The notes under the pieces are model-generated. The model saw nothing but the letters and a program-made list of their open reading frames with translations, did not search any database and was not told the DNA's origin. A stretch of 64,000 nt of DNA, taken from contig NZ_QJRC01000095.1 of the NCBI RefSeq assembly GCF_013393325.1, positions 62,001 through 126,000 of the forward strand. The letters run 5' to 3'. How positions within the stretch are numbered: position 1 is the stretch's first letter; every line of letters begins with the position of its first letter. Of this stretch, positions 1-7,472 are shown piece by piece. This stretch comes from Pseudomonas hunanensis. GTDB taxonomy: Bacteria > Pseudomonadota > Gammaproteobacteria > Pseudomonadales > Pseudomonadaceae. The position numbers were made by a program, and so were the translations under genes.

Positions 1-64
1 GCCAGTGAGCACGCTCACGGTCTCGAAGGACGTTGTGCAATGCGCCTCTGCGTCGGCCATTAAC

Positions 65-1045
65 CTATGGGGCTGGCAAGGCCGCTCTGCACTGGGCCAG
101 CGCCTCGTCCCGTTCTTTCACGCGCTCCTCGAGCCGCTGCAACTGGCGAGCCTGCTCGGCGCACACGTCGCGCCTGTGCTCCAGGTTTTGCGCTTGCTCC
201 TCCAGTTGGCGACGCATTTCCTCGCTGGCGCCCTGGGCCTGGGCCAGGATCGTGCGCAAGCCCTGGATCTGCGCTTCACGCTGTTCCAGCAACTCGCCCT
301 GCGCCCGACACTCGCTGGCGGCCTGGCGGTGCTCGCCCAGCAACCGCTCGTTATCGCGGTGCAGACGGGTTAGCTCGTCCTGCTTGACGATCATGCCTTG
401 CTGTAGCTGGCGTATTTCCACCTGCATCTGCTGCAACTGCGCTTCATGGCGGCGCTGTTCCTGCTCGCGCTGTTCACGGCTGGCATTGCGGTAGTGCTCC
501 AGAGCATCGCGGGCATGGCGGTGCTTGTCTTCCAGCGACTTGACCTGCTCGTCCTTGTCGGTCAGGCGCACCTGCAATTCACCTAGCGACTGGTTAAGGC
601 TGGCGCTGCGCAGTTGTTCCGCTTGCAACGTGCTTTGCGTGGACAGCCGTTTTTCTGTCTCGGCGGCCAAGGCCGCTGCATCGATCTTGTGTTGCTGATG
701 AGCTGCATTCAGCGCCTGCTGGGCGACTTCCAGCTGCGCCTCAAGCGTTTCCCGCTGTTGGGTGAAGGTGCTCTCGGCCTGCTCGATCTTCAAATCGGCC
801 TCGTCCTGCAGCTGGGTTGCCAGTTGCCCGACCAGGCGGCTCAGCACATCGCTCAGCGCAGCGCCGCCTTCGGAGGCCACCGGCTGCTGGCCGTTCAACT
901 CCTTCAGATAGCGGTGAATGGTGGTTTTAGAGCCGGTATTGCCCAGCTCGATACGTATGGCATCGATGCTGGGGTTCTCGCCCCGGGCAATCAGCGCCTG
1001 CCGGGCCTGCTGCACTACCACCTTGTTGATACCGCCGCGTGCCAT
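65..1045 (-). CDS. KfrA-like DNA-binding coiled-coil protein
   Basis: The 326-residue product has an N-terminal helical region with the motif GNTGSKTTIHRYLKEL, typical of the KfrA N-terminal DNA-binding domain first described on plasmids. From about residue 80 to the end it is rich in Gln, Glu, Ala and Leu in heptad-like spacing, so a long coiled coil is expected. I start it at the ATG at 1045, because AGGAG lies just upstream and the region further upstream (MIAAALLSRHN) does not fit the family. An AT-rich tandem repeat and palindrome lie directly upstream, which fits the autorepression known for KfrA. Chromosomal pseudomonad copies are common but their role is poorly known. Family assignment is good; function is inferred. 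Confidence 0.8.
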   Translation of the reverse strand: MARGGINKVVVQQARQALIARGENPSIDAIRIELGNTGSKTTIHRYLKELNGQQPVASEGGAALSDVLSRLVGQLATQLQDEADLKIEQAESTFTQQRETLEAQLEVAQQALNAAHQQHKIDAAALAAETEKRLSTQSTLQAEQLRSASLNQSLGELQVRLTDKDEQVKSLEDKHRHARDALEHYRNASREQREQEQRRHEAQLQQMQVEIRQLQQGMIVKQDELTRLHRDNERLLGEHRQAASECRAQGELLEQREAQIQGLRTILAQAQGASEEMRRQLEEQAQNLEHRRDVCAEQARQLQRLEERVKERDEALAQCRAALPAP

Positions 1046-1071
1046 GCTTGCTCCTACGATTTTGTACTGTG

Positions 1072-1092
1072 TTATGTAATATGTAATTACGT
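1072..1092. promoter_or_regulatory. Candidate KfrA-like autoregulatory operator
   Basis: A tandem ATGTAAT-ATGTAAT repeat runs into the near-palindrome ATGTAATTACGT, with GTAATTAC perfectly symmetric. It sits 27 to 47 bases upstream of the KfrA-like start codon. AT-rich symmetric sites next to their own gene are usual KfrA targets, but binding here is inferred. Confidence 0.4.
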
Positions 1093-1215
1093 ACCAATTA
1101 TGGCGACTTAAAAGCGCAGCTGCAATCAATTACTAAGGTTGAATAATCACGGCTTATCGCATGTCAGGCATAAAATTGGCAAAACGATCGCGAATAACCG
1201 TATGTTCAAAAGCAA

Positions 1216-1249
1216 AACGCCCCGCCAGGCACGGGGCCTGCGGGGCGTT
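1216..1249 (-). terminator. Rho-independent terminator after codA
   Basis: A 10-bp arm (AACGCCCCGC) pairs with GCGGGGCGTT, extended by a further 4 bp past a one-base bulge. Read on the minus strand, the stem ends in GGGGCGTTTTG, a short T-run. It lies about 30 bases after the codA stop codon. Confidence 0.75.
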
Positions 1250-1278
1250 GCATAGGGGCGTAGTGGCGTAGTGGCGTA

Positions 1279-2520
1279 TCAGAACGAGCGGTCGACCCGC
1301 GCAGGCGTGCGGCGCATCAGCACCTTGCCATTGCGCACCGACACCAGTGCATGCCCTTGGCTGCGCACCATCTCGTAATCATCCGGCGCCGACAGCAGCA
1401 ACAGGTTTGCGGGGCGCCCCACTTCGATGCCATAGCGTTCGCCCAGGTTCAGCGTGCGGGCGCTGTTGTCGGTGATCAGGTCCAGGCAGCGCTGCAGGTC
1501 TTCATAGCCGAGCATGTGGCAGATGTGCAGCCCTGCTTCGAGAATGCGCAGAATGTTGCCGTTGCCCAGCGGGTACCACGGGTCGACGATGGAGTCCTGG
1601 CCAAAACACACGTTCATCCCGGCGCGGTCGATCTCGGCCACGCGGGTGACGCCACGGCGTTTCGGGTAGTTGTCGAAGCGCCCCTGCAGGTGAATGCTCT
1701 CGGTCGGGCACGACACGAAGTTGATACCAGACAACTTGAGCAGGCGGAACAGCTTGTAGCAGTAGGCATTGTCATACGAGCCCATGGCCACGGTATGGCT
1801 GGCCGTAACCCGCGCCCCCATGTCGCGTACCCGGGCTTCTTCGGCCAACACTTCGAGGAAACGCGATTGCGGGTCGTCGGTTTCGTCGCAGTGCACGTCC
1901 ACCAGGCAGCCGGTGCGCTCGGCCAGGTCCATCAGGAACTTCACCGACGATACACCCTGGTCGCGGGTGTTCTCGAAATGCGGAATACCGCCGACCACAT
2001 CGGCACCGATGGCCACCGCTTCGGTCATCAGCGCCCGTCCGTTGGCGTACGACTCGATCCCTTCCTGGGGGAAGGCGACGATCTGCAGGTCGACCTGCTC
2101 GCGCACTTCGTCACGCACCTCGACCATTGCCTTGAGCGCAGTGAGTTTCGGGTCGGTGACATCGACATGGGTGCGCACATGCTGGATACCGTGGTCGACC
2201 AGCATGCCGATGGTCTTTTTCGCGCGCGTCTTGATGTCGTCATGGGTGGTGGTTTCCTTGCGTTCAGCCCAGCATTCGATGCCTTCGAACAAGGTGCCGC
2301 TCATGTTCCACCTGGGTTCACCCGCAGTCAGTGTGGCGTCCAGGTGGATGTGCGGCTCCACGAAGGGCGCCACGACCAGGTTTTGCCCGGCGTCCAGGTC
2401 ATCGACACCCGCGAGCGCCACCACCTCGGCTTGGGGCACGATGGCGGCAATGCGCGCGCCGTTCAGTTCGATACGGAACAGGCCGGGTTTGCCGCGTAGG
2501 CGTGCGTTGATAATGTTCAT
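1279..2520 (-). CDS. codA: Cytosine deaminase
   Basis: This 413-residue amidohydrolase should convert cytosine to uracil and ammonia in the cytoplasm, as E. coli CodA does. The metal-binding HIHLD motif is at residues 57-61. Other CodA-type blocks follow: DVHCDE, which carries the third His and the catalytic Glu, and FGQDSIVDPWYPLGNG, which carries the metal-binding Asp. Length matches the family, which is about 420 residues. The ATG at 2520 has AAGGAG upstream, overlapping the stop codon of the pucR-like gene. It is the last gene of a codB-pucR-codA operon and is followed by a strong terminator. The order places import, regulation and deamination in one transcript. Confidence in the enzyme class is high; isocytosine or creatinine-type side activities cannot be excluded. 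Confidence 0.92.
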   Translation of the reverse strand: MNIINARLRGKPGLFRIELNGARIAAIVPQAEVVALAGVDDLDAGQNLVVAPFVEPHIHLDATLTAGEPRWNMSGTLFEGIECWAERKETTTHDDIKTRAKKTIGMLVDHGIQHVRTHVDVTDPKLTALKAMVEVRDEVREQVDLQIVAFPQEGIESYANGRALMTEAVAIGADVVGGIPHFENTRDQGVSSVKFLMDLAERTGCLVDVHCDETDDPQSRFLEVLAEEARVRDMGARVTASHTVAMGSYDNAYCYKLFRLLKLSGINFVSCPTESIHLQGRFDNYPKRRGVTRVAEIDRAGMNVCFGQDSIVDPWYPLGNGNILRILEAGLHICHMLGYEDLQRCLDLITDNSARTLNLGERYGIEVGRPANLLLLSAPDDYEMVRSQGHALVSVRNGKVLMRRTPARVDRSF

Positions 2521-2524
2521 GCTG

Positions 2525-3742
2525 TTACTCCTTGCCGTGGGCTTCGCTCATGCGCCATACCAGCATGGCGACCGAAGCATTCATGCGAAAAAGCGGGTCG
2601 TCGAGAGACTGCCCGCTCAGTTGTTCGATGCGCTGGATGCGCTGATTGATGGTGTTGCGGTGCAACCCCAAGCGCTGTGCGGCCTTCAGCCCATTGCCGT
2701 TTTCCATGAGCAAGGCGTCGAGGGTATGCACCAGGGCATTGGCCTGCTTGCGCCCAGGGGCGATCAGCGGCCCGAGGGTGCGGCTGACGAAGTCGTCGAT
2801 CAGCGAGCGGTCGACAATACCTTGCAGCAGGCGCAGTACGCCCAGTTCGCTGAAGTTGCAAAAGCCGTTGGCTGGGCGCAGGTGCTGCGCCACATCCAGC
2901 GCCTGGCGCGCCTCGTTGAGGGCCTGGCGGTAGTGCGCACACTCTTCGGCGAGGCTCGACAAGCCCATGTACAGGCTCAGTTCACCCGTCGCGGCCTGCA
3001 GTTGCCGGTACAGCACCGCCAACGTCTCGGCCAGGTCGGGCGTGTCGGCCAGTAGCACCACGAACAGGTCGCCCGGTAACTGCGCCGTTACGCTGCCTGG
3101 CCGCTGACGGCACCAGGCTTCGAGTTGGTCCTCCAGGGCCTGACGGGTAGCCTGCCAGGTACGCTCACCGTGAGCCAGCCCGTGGCGCTCGAACAAGCTA
3201 TCTACGCCCGCCAGGCGCAAAGCCAGCAGGCGCCGTGGGTGGTCCAGCGCCAGTTGCAGGTGCGCTGCTCGCTGCCTTGCAATCGCCAGGCTCGGGTAGT
3301 CGCCCGTGAGCAGTTGGCCAAGGATGTCGTTGCGCGAGCGACGCACCTGGCTCATCTGCACCAGTGCCGTGCCGATCAGGTGGGTGACCACCACCATCTT
3401 CAGCGCGTAGGGCTGCTCGATCAGCGGCAAGCCCAGTTGCTCTGCATATGCGATAACGGACGCCGGGATGCTCTGGATGAAGCTGCCGCCAGTGAGAATC
3501 ACCATGCCGGCAATGCCCACGGCCTCGCCGTCCTCTACCAGGCTCAGCAGGTTGGCCTCGCCGCGCGGATGGTTGATGCCCGTGACGAACACCAGTTCAC
3601 CGCCCATCACCCATTCGGCGATGCCCTCGTTTTCCGCCACGTAAGGCCAGCGCACTCGCCGTTGCAGGTTGCGCGCTCCGGCCCGCACGCTCATTTCGTG
3701 CAGGCCGGGTAAATGCAGGATCTCGTCCAGCGCCAGGCTCAC
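2525..3742 (-). CDS. PucR-family transcriptional regulator
   Basis: The 405-residue protein has the PucR layout. An N-terminal sensory domain covers roughly residues 5-125 (LDEILHLPGLHEMSV at its start), a GGDEF-like middle region follows, and the C-terminus is a PucR helix-turn-helix with LHRNTINQRIQRIEQLSG. PucR proteins usually activate purine or related nitrogen catabolism. Its place between the permease and deaminase genes implies that it controls this cytosine operon. The start appears to be GTG at 3742, overlapping the codB stop codon in a GTGA arrangement, so translation is probably coupled. No strong Shine-Dalgarno is visible, and an internal ATG 16 codons in is a weaker alternative because it would trim the conserved N-terminus. 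Confidence 0.85.
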   Translation of the reverse strand: MSLALDEILHLPGLHEMSVRAGARNLQRRVRWPYVAENEGIAEWVMGGELVFVTGINHPRGEANLLSLVEDGEAVGIAGMVILTGGSFIQSIPASVIAYAEQLGLPLIEQPYALKMVVVTHLIGTALVQMSQVRRSRNDILGQLLTGDYPSLAIARQRAAHLQLALDHPRRLLALRLAGVDSLFERHGLAHGERTWQATRQALEDQLEAWCRQRPGSVTAQLPGDLFVVLLADTPDLAETLAVLYRQLQAATGELSLYMGLSSLAEECAHYRQALNEARQALDVAQHLRPANGFCNFSELGVLRLLQGIVDRSLIDDFVSRTLGPLIAPGRKQANALVHTLDALLMENGNGLKAAQRLGLHRNTINQRIQRIEQLSGQSLDDPLFRMNASVAMLVWRMSEAHGKE

Positions 3743-5004
3743 GGCTCGACGCCCGCCTGGCCAGGCGCCCGGCGGCGTGCACCCAGCTCATGGATGACGA
3801 TATAGCACAGCGCCGAGGCGCCGATACCCACCAGCGGAGCGACCCAAGGCGAGGCGTAGGCCAGTACCGCACCTACGGCATAGGCAAACAGGCCCGTCAG
3901 GTTGTAGCGTGGCAGGCTTACCGTGCTCAGTGCCGGGTACTTGCCACGGTGGCGATACCAGAAGTCGGCCATGATGACCCCGCCCACCGGCGGAATGATC
4001 GAGCCCAGCAGTACCAGGAACGGGATCAGCATTTCATACATGCCGCCAATCGCCAGCACGATGCCAACCCCGGCTGCCACCAGTGTTGCCGTGCGCCGAC
4101 GCTCACTGCGTAGCAGGTGGCAGGCGGCGGCCGACACGTTATAGATAGTCGGCCCCTGGATGGTCCACAGGTTCAAGCACAGCATCACCACCGCCGCGAA
4201 CGACAGGCCCTGCAGCATCATCACCTCGACGATATCGGCCTGCTGGTAAACCATCGCGCACCAGGCACCGGCCACCACCATCAGGCCGTTGCCAAGCAGG
4301 AATGCCACCACGCTGGCGATCACCGCTACCCGGCCGCTGCGTGACAGCCGCGTCCAGTTGGTGGCCTGGGTGGCACCACTGGCGAAGGTGCCGAAGACCA
4401 TGGTCACCGCTGCTGAAAAGGTCATGGTTTCGTGTGGTATCACGGCGGCCAGGCCGGCAAAGCCACCGGCATCGCGGGTGGCGATGTACATGGACACCAA
4501 CAGCAGCACGAACATCAATGGCACTGACACCCGCGACAGCACGTCCAGCCCCTTGAAGCCGATGATGGCAGTGATACTGAAGCCCAGCCCGAACAGCACC
4601 ATCAGCGGTACGCTGAAGCCCTCTGCCAACCCCAGCAGCTTGACCAGCACGATGGCTACCGTGGCCGTGCCCCAGGCATACCAGCCCAGTTCAGCGAAAC
4701 CCAACAGAAAATCCGAAAGCCGGCTGCCCGCCTCACCGAAACAGAAGCGCCCCATCAACACCGTGTTAAGCCCGCTGCGCGAGGCGATGAACGCCAGCGC
4801 TGCGGCATACAAGGCCAGCAGGCTGTTGCCGAGGGTTGCCACCCACAACATGTCGACAAAGCCGAAGGCCATGCCCAGCTTGCCGCCAGCGAACATCGTG
4901 CCGGTAAAAAAGGTGAAGCTGAACAGGACCATCGCGATCGGTAGCAGGCCCTTGCGGGCGGACTGCGGGGCTTCGCTTAGGGGGAATTCACTGGGTGAGC
5001 TCAT
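3739..5004 (-). CDS. codB: Cytosine permease, NCS1 family
   Basis: This 421-residue, strongly hydrophobic protein has about 12 predicted membrane segments and NCS1 features such as the FNLW..QGPTIYNVSAAA-like region and SIIPPVGGVIMADFWYRHRG near the C-terminus. NCS1 permeases carry nucleobases across the inner membrane by cation symport. Adjacency to cytosine deaminase makes cytosine the likely substrate. It is the first gene of the operon, starting at ATG 5004 with GGAGC upstream. Its transcript carries a leader that can form a long stem-loop. A hydantoin or other purine substrate is possible but less likely, given codA. Confidence 0.88.
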   Translation of the reverse strand: MSSPSEFPLSEAPQSARKGLLPIAMVLFSFTFFTGTMFAGGKLGMAFGFVDMLWVATLGNSLLALYAAALAFIASRSGLNTVLMGRFCFGEAGSRLSDFLLGFAELGWYAWGTATVAIVLVKLLGLAEGFSVPLMVLFGLGFSITAIIGFKGLDVLSRVSVPLMFVLLLVSMYIATRDAGGFAGLAAVIPHETMTFSAAVTMVFGTFASGATQATNWTRLSRSGRVAVIASVVAFLLGNGLMVVAGAWCAMVYQQADIVEVMMLQGLSFAAVVMLCLNLWTIQGPTIYNVSAAACHLLRSERRRTATLVAAGVGIVLAIGGMYEMLIPFLVLLGSIIPPVGGVIMADFWYRHRGKYPALSTVSLPRYNLTGLFAYAVGAVLAYASPWVAPLVGIGASALCYIVIHELGARRRAPGQAGVEP

Positions 5005-5053
5005 TGCACGGGGCTCCGGATTGTAGTTGGGAGCAGAAAGAGCAATATGCGGG

Positions 5054-5089
5054 CCGCTTTTTCCAGGGCCGCAATCCAGGAAAAAGCGG
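5054..5089 (-). other. Stem-loop in the codB leader
   Basis: The 14-base arms at 5054-5067 (CCGCTTTTTCCAGG) and 5076-5089 (CCAGGAAAAAGCGG) pair with a single mismatch around an 8-base loop. The hairpin lies 50 bases upstream of codB. It could act as an attenuator or mRNA-protecting structure; its function is unknown. Confidence 0.55.
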
Positions 5090-5105
5090 GCGGGAAGCCT
5101 AGATA

Positions 5106-5122
5106 TTCATGTGCAACATGAA
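5106..5122. promoter_or_regulatory. Perfect palindrome, candidate operator upstream of codB
   Basis: TTCATGTGCAACATGAA is a perfect 7-3-7 inverted repeat located 102 bases upstream of codB. It is a plausible site for the PucR-type regulator encoded in the operon. No binding data exist here; the assignment rests on symmetry and position. Confidence 0.45.
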
Positions 5123-5494
5123 CATTAAAGCGCCTATATGAGGATATTAAAGTGTGCTTGACGACTTATTTTGAGGCATTCATGCACCAAAGCGGTTCTG
5201 GGCTGGGAACTAATCACCCAGCCAACCGGGCGTCGCGCAAGCATGAGCACGCAAGCGGTACAGTCAAAATGCACCAATCAAATATCAAGCATATTTTTAT
5301 ATTCTGAAAAATAATAATAAAAATAGATCAAAACAGTATTTCTGCCTTACTCACCCCCTTGTTACAGTCCTTCCAGACCCGACCCCTCGCACGGTGGAGG
5401 CCCCGATTCATCCACCTGCGAGCAGCCCGAAACGGGGCACCAGTGGCAGTGCGGATGACCGGATTGACGATCACTTCCTCCGTGAGTTAGCGCC

Positions 5495-6319
5495 ATGTCC
5501 CAAGTAACCCCGCGCCACAGCATCACCAACCTGCCAAACCATAACCATCGCTTGCAGCTAAGTGCCCCGCCTACCTTCAGCGACCTGTCTGCCGAACGCC
5601 TGCACCGCAAGCAACGCCTGGCCGCCTCGTACAGGTTGTTTGCCGAGCTGGGCTTCGAAGTGGGCCTGGCGGGCCATTTCACCGCCCGCGACCCGATCGA
5701 GACTGACCACTACTGGATCAACCCGCTGGGCGTGCCATTTACGCAAATCCGTACCTCAGACTTGCTACGCGTGGATGGCCAAGGCCAGGTCGTCGAAGGC
5801 AACGGCCTGCTCAACACCAGCGCGCTCGAGCTGCATTACCAATTGCAGCAGGCACGCCCCGAAGTGATCGGTATCGCCCACCTGCACAGCTTTCATGGCC
5901 GGGTCTGGTCATCGCTGGGCCAGCTGTTCCAGCCGATCACGGCCGAAGCCTCGGCCTTCCGTGGCGAGCAGGTGTTGTTCGACCGCAACGCCCTGCGTGA
6001 TGCCGGCGGTGGCCTGCTGCAAGACCGCGACCTGGTTGCCCGGGCCTTCGTCGAAGCCTTCGCCGGGCATAACCTGCTGGTCTGGCAGAACCATGGGCTG
6101 TGGGTCACCGGCCAGTCGGTCGAAAGCGCAGCCTGGCGTTTCATCCTCGCCGACGACACCGCTCGCGCGCACTTGCTCGCTTATGCTGCCGGGCAGCCGC
6201 GCGTACCGGAACAGCTCGAAGGGGCCAGCAACCCGGCCCAACGCGAACTGTTCGCCTGGTTGAACTTTGTGCCGCTGTGGGACCGTATCGTCCAGCAGCA
6301 GCCCGACCTCCTGGACTGA
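5495..6319 (+). CDS. Class II aldolase/adducin-family protein
   Basis: The 274-residue product has the class II aldolase/adducin fold signature. It carries an AHLHSFHG zinc-type motif (His129 and His131), a third probable metal His in WQNHGLW, and an ALELHYQLQ segment where fuculose-type aldolases carry the catalytic acidic residue. Such proteins cleave or epimerise sugar phosphates or decarboxylate keto acids; several pseudomonad members are uncharacterised. ATG 5495 is the only sensible start, and a long structured leader precedes it. It begins a plus-strand cluster, with the next start codon 10 bases past its stop. Its association with a binding protein, TonB receptor and flavin monooxygenase suggests late processing of an imported compound. 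The precise reaction is unknown. Confidence 0.78.
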   Translation: MSQVTPRHSITNLPNHNHRLQLSAPPTFSDLSAERLHRKQRLAASYRLFAELGFEVGLAGHFTARDPIETDHYWINPLGVPFTQIRTSDLLRVDGQGQVVEGNGLLNTSALELHYQLQQARPEVIGIAHLHSFHGRVWSSLGQLFQPITAEASAFRGEQVLFDRNALRDAGGGLLQDRDLVARAFVEAFAGHNLLVWQNHGLWVTGQSVESAAWRFILADDTARAHLLAYAAGQPRVPEQLEGASNPAQRELFAWLNFVPLWDRIVQQQPDLLD

Positions 6320-6329
6320 GGTGCAGTGC

Positions 6330-7298
6330 ATGGCTTACTCCATCAGCCGCCGCACCTTGCTGCAACGCAGCGCCGCTGCAGCCCTGGCCGTGGGGCTCGG
6401 CCCACAGCTGGCCAACGCCAGCGAGGCCCTGCGGGTGTGGCGCTACAAAGGCCAGGCGGCGAGCTTCCTCGCCGATGCCGGGCAAGCCGCTACACCTTAT
6501 CCACTGCAGTGGGTGGATGTGCCTGGTGGGGCCATGGTACTGGAGGCCTTCGCCGGCAACAGCCTGGACTACGCCTTCATGAGCCCGGTATTGCCACTGT
6601 TTGCAAGCGCTGCCGGTAACCCGCTGGTATTGATTGCCAGCTATCAAGGCGAGCAGAACCGTAGCAGCGTGATCGTCAAGCGTGGCAGGGGGATCGATAC
6701 CCTGGCCGACCTCAAGGGCAAGCGGGTGAGTTTTGTACGTGCCACCGACACCCATTACCTGCTGCTGAACCTTTTGCGCGATCAGCAACTGACCCTCGCT
6801 GACATCCAGGCCCGGCCAATGCCAGCCCGCGATGCCCTGGTGGCATTCCAGAACGGCCATCTCGACGCCCTCGTCGCCGGCGGCATCGGCGCACTGCAGG
6901 CCCAGGTCAGCATGAACGGCGTGGTGCTGGCCGAGGCCAACCGCTACCCGTGCAGCAACTACCTGATCGCTACCAGCGCCCAGGTGCTGCAGCAGCCGGG
7001 CAAGCAAGCGGCCATTCGCGATTTTCTGCAACGCGAAAAAGCCACGTGGGCCTGGGTCGAGCAGCACCCTCAGGCCTGGGCGGAACGTAACGAGCGCCTG
7101 ACCGGTATCCCCCGCGCACTCTACTTGCAGCAATACGAGCAACGCCGCTTGCCTAGCCGCCTGCTGCCGGTCAGCGAAGACGCTATCGCGGCCCAGCAGC
7201 GTATCGCCGACCTGTTCCATGACAGCGGCCTGCTGCGCCAGCCACTGCAGGTACGTCGCTTTTGGGACGATCGCTTCAACCTTCTGCTCAGCGGCTAG
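6330..7298 (+). CDS. Tat-exported NMT1/SsuA-like periplasmic binding protein
   Basis: The 322-residue protein starts at ATG 6330, preceded by GAGGTG. The N-terminus MAYSISRRTLLQRSAAAAL has a twin-arginine motif and hydrophobic core, so Tat export is likely. The mature part follows the NMT1/THI5/SsuA pattern: a segment like LADLKGKRVSFVRATDTHYL, then regions describing ligand contact and hinge. Relatives bind sulfonates, nitrate/taurine-type anions or thiamine precursors. No partner permease or ATPase of that class is adjacent. The only ABC transporter nearby is peptide-type and has its own lipoprotein. It may therefore lend ligand to another SsuBC-type system, or it may act as a sensor. Class confidence is good; ligand is unknown. 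Confidence 0.8.
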   Translation: MAYSISRRTLLQRSAAAALAVGLGPQLANASEALRVWRYKGQAASFLADAGQAATPYPLQWVDVPGGAMVLEAFAGNSLDYAFMSPVLPLFASAAGNPLVLIASYQGEQNRSSVIVKRGRGIDTLADLKGKRVSFVRATDTHYLLLNLLRDQQLTLADIQARPMPARDALVAFQNGHLDALVAGGIGALQAQVSMNGVVLAEANRYPCSNYLIATSAQVLQQPGKQAAIRDFLQREKATWAWVEQHPQAWAERNERLTGIPRALYLQQYEQRRLPSRLLPVSEDAIAAQQRIADLFHDSGLLRQPLQVRRFWDDRFNLLLSG

Positions 7299-7318
7299 GC
7301 CCCGCTGCGGCAAACGCA

Positions 7319-7332
7319 CCGGCGCGCGCCGG
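7319..7332. other. Perfect 14-base palindrome upstream of the TonB receptor
   Basis: CCGGCGCGCGCCGG is fully self-complementary and lies between the binding-protein gene and the receptor gene. A second pairing, GTTCGAT with ATCGAAC, is present nearer the receptor start. Both may shape the intercistronic mRNA; no known regulatory element is recognised. Confidence 0.4.
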
Positions 7333-7472
7333 ACGACTCCAAGGCACATCGACCCCGGGAGCAACGCACCTCCCGCGGACCGGGCTGCGCCTGCACTGCG
7401 TGCAACACCCATGAGAGCCCGTTCGATCGCACATCCAGGGCCTGATCTGCCAATCGAACCCAAGGAACAGTC

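Larger units (their letters stand above)
5005..5494. other. 490-base intergenic region between codB and the aldolase-like gene
   Basis: This divergent control region holds the codB leader hairpin and palindrome on its left side and an AT-rich stretch at about 5270-5345, where promoters are expected. On its right is a structured leader for the plus-strand gene: GGTGGA pairs with TCCACC around 5394-5416, flanked by CGCA/TGCG, and GCCCG-AAA-CGGGGC follows. I recognise no known riboswitch class and no coding sequence here. Confidence 0.5.

Noticed and set aside
1..64. Possible end of a gene at the window start
   Set aside because: The 64 bases show no convincing frame or stop pattern to assign.
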